Source: Microcaldota archaeon (GTDB lineage Archaea > Micrarchaeota > Micrarchaeia > Anstonellales > Anstonellaceae). Taken from it: a stretch of 16,445 bases of DNA. The notes under the pieces were generated by a model. The model saw only the letters and a program-made list of their open reading frames with translations. It was not told where the DNA came from and made no database searches. A program made the position numbers and the translations under genes. The stretch lies in assembly GCA_023248665.1 (NCBI GenBank), contig JAHFEC010000010.1, positions 1 to 16,445 on the forward strand, in the 5' to 3' direction. Each line of letters opens with the position of its first letter. The first letter of the stretch is position 1. Positions 6,270 to 12,800 of the stretch are shown here, one piece after another.

Positions 6270-7619
6270 CTAATGTTCTCTCCTGATTTTCTGCATGTGC
6301 TCGATCCTCTTCTGCACGAGGTTCGGCGTGCCGATGTCCCGGCGGTGCCACAGCCTCCCGAAGATGCAGCCGCACCCCTCCTCAGCCACCACCTGTGCCT
6401 GCGCGATGCTCGCCCCCTTGCCCAGCACGGCGATGGCGCGGCTCATGCCGCTGAAGATCTGCCCGTCCCGCTCGTCCACGGAGGCGAAGAATATCTCGGC
6501 CCCGCTTTTCTTTAAGCACGCATAGTCGATTCCGATCGGGAACGGCTCGACGGCCTTGTTCGGGTACCCTTCCGGCACCACGTATTTCACCACCGTTGTG
6601 GCCGCCTCCCGCTCCATCTTCACGTCCGCGAGCGTCCCGTCGGCCATGGCATTGAAGATGTCGAGCAAAGGCGTCTTGAGCACGGCCAGCGCGTTCATGG
6701 CCTCCGGATCCCCGAAGCGGGCGTTGATCTCGATCACGCTCACCCCTCCATGGGTGGCCATGAACTGGCCGTACATCACGCCCACGTATTTCTCGCCGCT
6801 CTCCCGCTCCAGCGCCTCCATAATCCTGTGCATGATGTCAAACGATTTGTCATAATCCTCCTGTTTGAGGAAGGGCAGGATGTGGTTGTTGTCGCAGTAT
6901 GCGCCCATCCCGCCCGTATTCGGCCCGAGGTCGTCCTCGAATGCCCTCTTGTGGTCTTGCACCGTGCGCATGCCGCTCATGGTCTTGCCGTCGCAGAAGG
7001 CCATGAGCGTGAATTCCTCGCCGAGGAGCTTCTCCTCGATGACCACGCCGCCCGACCCGCCCGTTTTCTTGGCCAAGAGCTCCTTGGCATATGCTTTGGC
7101 CTCTTGGCTGTTTTTGAGCTGAAATCCGCTGACCGACACGCCTTTCCCGCCGGTCAGGCCCACCGGCTTGACGGCCACTTCCTTAAGCTGGTCGATGAAC
7201 TCATCAATGCCCTTCTCATCCGTGAAATGTTTGTACTTCGGGCATCCCTCGATTTTGTATTTGACCATCAAATGGCGCAAAAAATTCTTGTCCCATTCAA
7301 CGCGTGCGGCCGCTTTCAGCGGCGCGCAGATGCGGATCCTAGCCTTCTTGAGCTCGTCGGCCACGCCCGCGGCCAGCACGGCGTCCGGCGAGGGAAACGC
7401 CAGCGCGATTTTCTTGTCTTTTGCCCATTTGGCGATCTCACGGCCGTTCTCGATATTTCCGATCTTGAACTCCCCTTTGCTCGTCTGGCAGAGATTGGCG
7501 ATGCCCGGATTCTTGGCCGACATGCACGCAAAGAGCCTCACGTCCGGGCTTTTGCACAGCGATTTGGCGATGGCATGCTCTCGCGCGCCGTTTCCGACCA
7601 AAAGGAAATTCACGGTCAT
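6270..7619 (-). CDS. purD: Phosphoribosylamine-glycine ligase (GARS)
   Basis: 449 residues of the ATP-grasp enzyme that joins phosphoribosylamine and glycine in purine synthesis. Domains in order: N-terminal LLVGNGAREHAIA, ATP-grasp with VKPVGLTGGKGV and VVIEEKLLGEEFTLMAFCDG, the signature GPNTGGMGAY, the metal-binding EINARFGDPEAMNAL, and the C-terminal domain from about 330. Gly-Gly-Lys-Gly replaces the more common AAGKG in the nucleotide loop. Start choice: GAGGTG lies six bases before ATG 7619, whereas the in-frame GTG at 7628 is inside that ribosome-binding sequence. It lies 37 bases downstream of tyrS on the same strand, so the two are likely one transcript. Confidence 0.95.
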   Translation of the reverse strand: MTVNFLLVGNGAREHAIAKSLCKSPDVRLFACMSAKNPGIANLCQTSKGEFKIGNIENGREIAKWAKDKKIALAFPSPDAVLAAGVADELKKARIRICAPLKAAARVEWDKNFLRHLMVKYKIEGCPKYKHFTDEKGIDEFIDQLKEVAVKPVGLTGGKGVSVSGFQLKNSQEAKAYAKELLAKKTGGSGGVVIEEKLLGEEFTLMAFCDGKTMSGMRTVQDHKRAFEDDLGPNTGGMGAYCDNNHILPFLKQEDYDKSFDIMHRIMEALERESGEKYVGVMYGQFMATHGGVSVIEINARFGDPEAMNALAVLKTPLLDIFNAMADGTLADVKMEREAATTVVKYVVPEGYPNKAVEPFPIGIDYACLKKSGAEIFFASVDERDGQIFSGMSRAIAVLGKGASIAQAQVVAEEGCGCIFGRLWHRRDIGTPNLVQKRIEHMQKIRREH

Positions 7620-7656
7620 GTCTTTCACCTCTAAAATCCTGCGTCTTTACTCGCCT

Positions 7657-8745
7657 TCAGAGCGCCTGTTCCATCAGTTCGGGGCGTTTCTGCAAGTATC
7701 TGCGGGCCGGCTCCAGCATGGCCGCCAGCTCGCGCCCGACGGCATTCTTGAGGTCCATCGGATGGAGCTTGGCGGTCTGGAAAAGATGCCGAAGCTCGGG
7801 CGGGGAGGAAATCTCGATATCCCCGCCGAATTTGGCCGGGCGCTCGATTTTGAGCGGCCGCTCGCGCAAGACGAACGTTTCGGCCATCTGCACGATCGGG
7901 TTGTCTTCCACCGTTCCGGCGGGGCAATACGCATTCTTGAGCTTGCGCGCAATTTCCGTTTCGGAATCATGCACGAAGATGCACGAATCGGGGTTGGATT
8001 TGGACATTTTTCCGCTAATCAGCTTGTCGTCCTCGGTTGTGCTGGGGTCCATCCTTCCCGGCCCCGTGAGGCTGCCCAATAATGCGCAATGCACGGCCAC
8101 GGGCTTTGGCTTTTTGAGCTTCTCCGCTATTTCACGCGCCAGCACGTGCACCTTGCGCTGGTCCATTCCCGCGTGCGCGATGTCGGCCTCCAGCGCCCAA
8201 ATGTCCGCCGCCTGCATGGCCGGGTAAAGCAACGCCGACGCGGGCAGGGTGGTATCGCCCTCGGAACGACCCATGATGGTGGTACAGCGCAGCATGCGCT
8301 CCTTCGTGGTGTTCTTGGAGACATGCATGACGTCGCTCCAGTATCCGAGGCCCGCTTTCCCGTAAAGCTCGGAACCCAGCACGAAACGGACTTTGTCCGC
8401 CTGCTCCCCGTCCAATCCGGCCGCGAGCAGCGAGGCGTACATCGCCGATTTGAAATATCCTTTGGCGACCGTCTGGATCTTCTCCAGATCTCCGCCCAGC
8501 TTGCCGTTGAGGTAGGCATGGTAATCGGCGAGGAATATCGTCGGCTTGATGCCGGCGGCCATGAAATCCCGGATTTTGAGCGCCGTGCAAAGGCCGGTGC
8601 CCAAGTGCACCTTGCCCGAGATCTCGAAGCCGATGTAGTGGGCCGGGTGTGCCTTCGTCTCGAAGAGCGCGCGCAGCTCATCCTCGGTCAGCACCTCAAG
8701 GACCGCGCCTTTTTTGACGAGCGAGATTTTTTCTTCAATGTCCAT
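7657..8745 (-). CDS. tyrS: Tyrosyl-tRNA synthetase, archaeal type
   Basis: 362 residues, class I synthetase charging tRNA-Tyr. HIGH-type motif: SGKVHLGTGL near residue 43 (HLGTG instead of HLGH). Signature 2 is KMSKSNP near 250. Tyr in HYIGFEISG, the LADYHAYLNGKLG helix and PAMQAADIW with GMDQRKVHVLARE match the archaeal/eukaryotic enzyme, as does the C-terminal NAYCPAGTVEDNPI and KLHPMDLKNAV, close to the Methanocaldococcus protein. The bacterial S4-like tRNA-binding domain is absent, which supports an archaeal host. There is no Shine-Dalgarno before ATG 8745. A TATA box 25-30 bases upstream predicts transcription starting at or next to the ATG. Confidence 0.95.
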   Translation of the reverse strand: MDIEEKISLVKKGAVLEVLTEDELRALFETKAHPAHYIGFEISGKVHLGTGLCTALKIRDFMAAGIKPTIFLADYHAYLNGKLGGDLEKIQTVAKGYFKSAMYASLLAAGLDGEQADKVRFVLGSELYGKAGLGYWSDVMHVSKNTTKERMLRCTTIMGRSEGDTTLPASALLYPAMQAADIWALEADIAHAGMDQRKVHVLAREIAEKLKKPKPVAVHCALLGSLTGPGRMDPSTTEDDKLISGKMSKSNPDSCIFVHDSETEIARKLKNAYCPAGTVEDNPIVQMAETFVLRERPLKIERPAKFGGDIEISSPPELRHLFQTAKLHPMDLKNAVGRELAAMLEPARRYLQKRPELMEQAL

Positions 8746-8767
8746 GTGCCATTATGGGCTGGAAAAA

Positions 8768-8776
8768 CCTATAAAG
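8768..8776 (-). promoter_or_regulatory. TATA box of tyrS-purD (leaderless)
   Basis: On the minus strand this reads CTTTATAGG. The box edge lies about 30 bases before ATG 8745, the normal archaeal TATA-to-start distance, and no ribosome-binding sequence is present, so a leaderless transcript is predicted. Confidence 0.6.
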
Positions 8777-8792
8777 TGAGCCCGTCACGCCC

Positions 8793-8816
8793 GCCCGGGT
8801 ACCCGCCATCCCGGGC
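8793..8816. other. GC-rich inverted repeat after vapC
   Basis: GCCCGGG at 8793-8799 and CCCGGGC at 8810-8816 can form a hairpin just after the toxin stop and before the tyrS TATA box. A nested palindrome CGGGTACCCG occupies 8796-8805. No T run follows on the minus strand, so a terminator role is only possible. Confidence 0.35.
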
Positions 8817-8829
8817 CGCCATTCTCGTG

Positions 8830-9189
8830 TCATTTGATATATTCCACGCCTTCCACCCCGTAAAACTCCCGGTCTCCGGTCACGAACTTGCATTTGTTGA
8901 CCTGGCTGAAGGCATAGCCGATGCAGTCGAAGAGCGAGAGATTGGCCGGTCGCCGCGCGGCCCGATAGCGGACGGCCGCTATCCAAATATCTAGGCTCAC
9001 CGGCCTTGAATAGGGCCGGAATCTTTCCAGCCAGTAGCGGGCGGTCTTCTCGTTTGGTTTTTTGCACATCAGGGAATAGAACTCGGCCAGCGTGGAATCG
9101 GGGATGACGAACTCCTCCTTCGTGATATGCGCATATCCGGGCTTGTTCTCCAGCATCTCCATCAGCGCATAAGTGTCCAGGCAGCGCAT
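8830..9189 (-). CDS. vapC: PIN-domain toxin (VapC-like RNase)
   Basis: 119 residues with the PIN-fold pattern of acidic residues: Asp5 in CLDTYALMEML, Glu in DSTLAEFYSLM (about 36), Asp in LSLFDCIGYAFS (about 88) and Asp in CKFVTGDREFYGVEGV (about 106). These are the four metal-binding positions of VapC RNases, so the toxin looks intact. ATG 9189 lies four bases after the stop of the AbrB-like gene and uses GGTGAG overlapping that stop, typical toxin-antitoxin coupling. VapC toxins cleave tRNA or rRNA; the target here cannot be read from sequence. The pair is inserted between tyrS and the reductase gene. Confidence 0.85.
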   Translation of the reverse strand: MRCLDTYALMEMLENKPGYAHITKEEFVIPDSTLAEFYSLMCKKPNEKTARYWLERFRPYSRPVSLDIWIAAVRYRAARRPANLSLFDCIGYAFSQVNKCKFVTGDREFYGVEGVEYIK

Positions 9190-9193
9190 GTGC

Positions 9194-9433
9194 TCACCGG
9201 TCCCATTCCCCTTCCAGTTCTCGGCGGTTGCGCCGTATGTCTGCCGCCGTGATGTGGACGCCGTTCTTGGGGCCCCAGCCGTACAGCTCCTCCAGCGGGC
9301 TCATGACTGGCACGATCCGCACCTTCACCTTCTGTCTCACTCCGATGCCGAGCGCCGCGAGGTCCGATCTCTTGAGGCGGATGCCCAACGAGTTGCCCCA
9401 TTCTAGAACGGTTCCATGCACGTACGAGATCAT
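9194..9433 (-). CDS. vapB: AbrB/SpoVT-type antitoxin (VapB-like)
   Basis: 79 residues. The N-terminal half is a swapped-hairpin AbrB domain: VLEWGNSLGIRLKRSDL, then VRQKVKVRIVP. The C-terminal tail (LEELYGWGPKNGVHITAADI and a charged end) would wrap the PIN toxin. ATG 9433 has no ribosome-binding sequence. The TATA-like arm of an inverted repeat is positioned for a leaderless message. Binding of the antitoxin or the complex to that repeat is the expected autoregulation. Confidence 0.85.
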   Translation of the reverse strand: MISYVHGTVLEWGNSLGIRLKRSDLAALGIGVRQKVKVRIVPVMSPLEELYGWGPKNGVHITAADIRRNRRELEGEWDR

Positions 9434-9437
9434 ACTA

Positions 9438-9457
9438 AATTATACTCTTGTATAATT
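9438..9457. promoter_or_regulatory. Inverted-repeat operator/promoter of vapBC
   Basis: AATTATAC and GTATAATT form a perfect 8-base inverted repeat around TCTT, five to 24 bases upstream of the antitoxin ATG. The distal arm doubles as the TATA box for a transcript starting at about the ATG. Repressor binding here would block TBP access. Confidence 0.7.
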
Positions 9458-9460
9458 AAT

Positions 9461-9677
9461 AAGCCTTTCGGAGGCGACTTTCCACCGCTTTCCTCGCATC
9501 GTTCGCTGAGGCCAATGGATTCGCATCCGTCCGGCCTTCTTCCCTCTCCTCGCCGTATTCCCTCTTTGTTCCGTCCATCGTCCGTTATAGGGAATCCGAC
9601 GTGTTTTTTAGGGAAATCGAGAAGGTTTTTTCATCCACTCCATCCCACTTCTTTTCCATCGACGTGCCGTAAAAAAG
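9461..9677. other. Intergenic region without recognised gene
   Basis: About 215 pyrimidine-rich bases between the vapBC operator and the reductase promoter. Frames on both strands here are short and lack recognisable domains. I see no tRNA, CRISPR or clear hairpin terminator. Confidence 0.5.
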
Positions 9678-9685
9678 TATATAAA
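9678..9685 (+). promoter_or_regulatory. TATA box of nrdJ
   Basis: TATATAAA preceded by AAAAAAG, which could serve as BRE. It predicts transcription from about 9708. An inverted repeat AAACCT/AGGTTT (9683-9688 and 9694-9699) overlaps its 3' edge. Confidence 0.65.
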
Positions 9686-9712
9686 CCTCTCGAAGGTTTC
9701 CAATAAGCCCTT

Positions 9713-9760
9713 CCACCATATGGTGTGGTCTTAAGGGCAGCCTACCACAATATATTGTGG
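9713..9760. promoter_or_regulatory. Tandem NrdR-box-like operator
   Basis: Two 16-base palindromic sites: CCACCATATGGTGTGG at 9713-9728 and the perfect palindrome CCACAATATATTGTGG at 9745-9760. They are separated by 16 bases, so repeat starts are 32 bases apart. As I recall it, the bacterial NrdR box is close to acaCwAtATaTwGtgt and occurs as pairs with 15-16 base linkers upstream of ribonucleotide reductase genes. The second site matches 14 of 16 positions and the first about 11. They lie just after the predicted transcription start, where a bound repressor would block the polymerase. No nrdR gene is in the window. Confidence 0.8.
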
Positions 9761-9827
9761 TCGGTGCATAATATCGAATGTGGGAGACAACCGCCATTTT
9801 TCATTCATTTCATACGGGTGTAAGAGC

Positions 9828-12800
9828 ATGGGAGAGAAGACCAAGGCCGGAGAAGAGAAGGCCACGACCGAGGAAATCGTCGTGCCGTCCAGCGGGGGCC
9901 TCAAGGTCCCGCGCCGCTTCTCCAAGAGCGGCGTGGATCCCTTCTCGCAGTTCGAGTACGAGCCCCGCACTTCGACCATCCGGAATCCCGACGGCTCGGT
10001 CGTCTTCTCCCTGACCAACATCGAGGTGCCCAAGGGCTGGAGTCAGGTGGCCACCGACATCCTCGCCCAGAAATACTTCCGCAAGGCCGGCGTGCCCCTC
10101 AAGGACGCGTCCGGCAAGCCCGTGCTGGACCCGGCGTCGGGCAAGCCGGTGTACGGCTCCGAGACCTCGGTCAAGCAGATCGTCAAGCGCCTCGCCAGCT
10201 CGTGGCGGTGGTGGGGCGAGCGGCACGACTATTTCTTCTCGGCCGAGGATGCGGAGGCGTTCGAGGACGAACTGGTCTACATGCTGCTTTCGCAGATGGC
10301 GGCGCCCAACTCGCCGCAGTGGTTCAACAACGGCCTCGCGCTCGCCTACGGCATCAAGGGGCACGCGCAGGGGCACTACCACGTCGATCCCAAGACGGGC
10401 CAGCCCGTCATGGCCGCCGACACCTACACGCACCCCCAATTGCACGCGTGCGCAGAATACCGCACTCAAATTTACACCGAAGGCGGAATCAGGCATATTG
10501 GCGAAATCGTTGAAGGCAACCTCGTTGGTGCCCAGGTGTTTGATGGGGAGGCCTATACGCCCATCTTGGCAGTCAAATACAATGGAGAGAAGGAAGTATT
10601 CAGGATTAGGCTCAGAAATGGCAATTATATCGACCTTACGCAAGACCATCTCGTGCTCTCGGCACAAGAGAGGAGAAAAGATGGCGGGAAATACGAATGG
10701 AAGGAAGTGAAGTCCCTGAGAGCCGGCATGAGGATGCAGCAGCCGCTTGTGCTCGATGTCCGGGAGAAAAACGTTTTCCCGGACGAACTCGCAAAAGCAA
10801 GGCTGGCCGGCTGGATAGTGGGGGACGGCTCGGTCGGAATATATGATGGAGTGATGAGGCTGGAAATCATAACTGTGAATGATGACGAGCATGAGTCGGT
10901 ATTGGCAGACATTGGTGAGGTTTTCCCCATCGCCCATTATTGGGTGACGCGATTTAAGACAGACGATGAAAAACTGAAAGGAAGGAGAATCCATCTGTCC
11001 GGAAAGAAATTGCATGGCTTTGTGGACGAATATTCTCTCCTTCGGCAGGGCACGATGGTATCCGTTCCCGACAGGATAATGAAGGCCAGCCCGCAGGAGA
11101 AAAGGGAGTTCCTAAAAGCATTGTTCCAGGCGGACGGATGCGTCCGGATTGCAAAGGGAAACGCGAATTCCGGGAGCATCTGCCTGACAACGATATCCGA
11201 CAACCTGAGCTTCGGAGTGTTGCAGCTTCTGAACAGCATCGGGATTTATTCCAGAATCAACCTCAATATTGACAAGCGCGAGAATAGATACGATACAAAA
11301 CAAGTTCTTATTATGTACGGAAGCGCAAGACAGAGGTTTGCAGAGCAGATCGGATTCATCAGCACACAGAAAATGGCCAAGCTCGAGCTTCTTCAAAAGC
11401 TTGTCACAAACTCAAAAACACTCCCGATAATCCGGGAGGAGGAGATAATAGGGATTGAAAGCGAAGGCATCCGGAAAGTATATGACATCCAGACCGGAAG
11501 CGGGAAATTCCTGGCGAATGGGATTGTGGTGCACAATTGCTTTATCCAGTCGGTGCGCGACGACCTCGTCAACGAGGGCGGCATCTTCGATCTCGTCACG
11601 CGCGAGGCGCGCCTCTTCAAGTTCGGCTCGGGCACGGGGACCAACTTCTCCTCTTTGCGCAGCGCGGGCGAGCCCCTATCGGGCGGCGGCCGCTCCTCGG
11701 GCCTGATGTCCTTCCTCAAGATCAACGACCGCGCGGCGGGCGCCATCAAGTCCGGCGGCACCACGCGCCGGGCGGCCAAGATGGTCATCGTCGACATCGA
11801 CCATCCCGACGTCGAGGAATTCGTCAACTGGAAGGCGCGCGAGGAGCAGAAGGTGGCGGCCATGGTGGCCGGCTCCCTCGTCATCTCCAAATCCCTCAAC
11901 AAGGTCATGCGCGTCGCCCGCGAGCAGTCCACCACGGATTTCAAGGCCAACAAGGCCCTCAAGCAGGCGGTCGCGAACGCGCTCGCGCGCAGCGTCCCGC
12001 TCAACTACATCCTGCGCGCCCTCTCGCTGGCCGCGCAGGGCCGCAGCAGCATCGACTTCCCGGTGCTGGATACCCATTACGAGGGCGAGGCCTACACCAC
12101 CGTGTCGGGCCAGAATTCCAACAACACCGTTCGCGTCTCCAACCGGTTCATGGAGGCCGTCTCGCAGGACGGCGAATGGGCGCTCCTGAGGCGCACCGAC
12201 GGGCAGATCGCCCGCAAGGTCAAGGCGAGGGATCTCTGGAACCAGATATCCTTCGCGGCCTGGTCCTGTGCCGACCCCGGCTTGCAGTTCGACGACACCA
12301 TCAACGAGTGGCACACCTGCCCCGAGGACGGGCGCATCAACGCCTCCAATCCGTGCGTCACGGGCGACACCCTCATATCTACCGAAGAAGGGATGGTGCG
12401 CATCGACCGGCTGACCGAAAAGGAAAGCAAAGTTCTGGGCTCGGACGGACGAATGCATCCCATCGCCCCGGCGTACCGGACCGGCATCAAGCCGGTCTGG
12501 CTTTTGCGCACAAAAGCCGGATTCTCCATCAAGTTGACTGCTGACCATATGGTGCAGACCCGCAATCGGGGCGACGTCCGGGCCAGCGAGCTTACCCGCG
12601 AGGACGTACTGATCCTCTCCCCGCCTTCGTTCGGCTCCGGCAAACTGGACCGGCGGGCCGCCGAGTTCATCGGCCTCCTGGTCGGCGACGGCTGCCTGAT
12701 GGGCGATCAGGAGACGGCGATGGTGACGCTGGAACCCGAAGCCGAGGAAATGGCCTTTAGCGTCGCCCAGGGCCTCACCTCCTGGAAAGCGGAGCATGCC

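Noticed and set aside
7147..7634. Plus-strand frames over purD and tyrS
   Set aside because: Antisense shadows; the minus strand encodes complete conserved enzymes.
9416..9706. 96-residue plus-strand frame upstream of nrdJ
   Set aside because: It starts inside the antitoxin gene on the opposite strand and runs through the nrdJ TATA box; Ser/Pro-rich with no domain.
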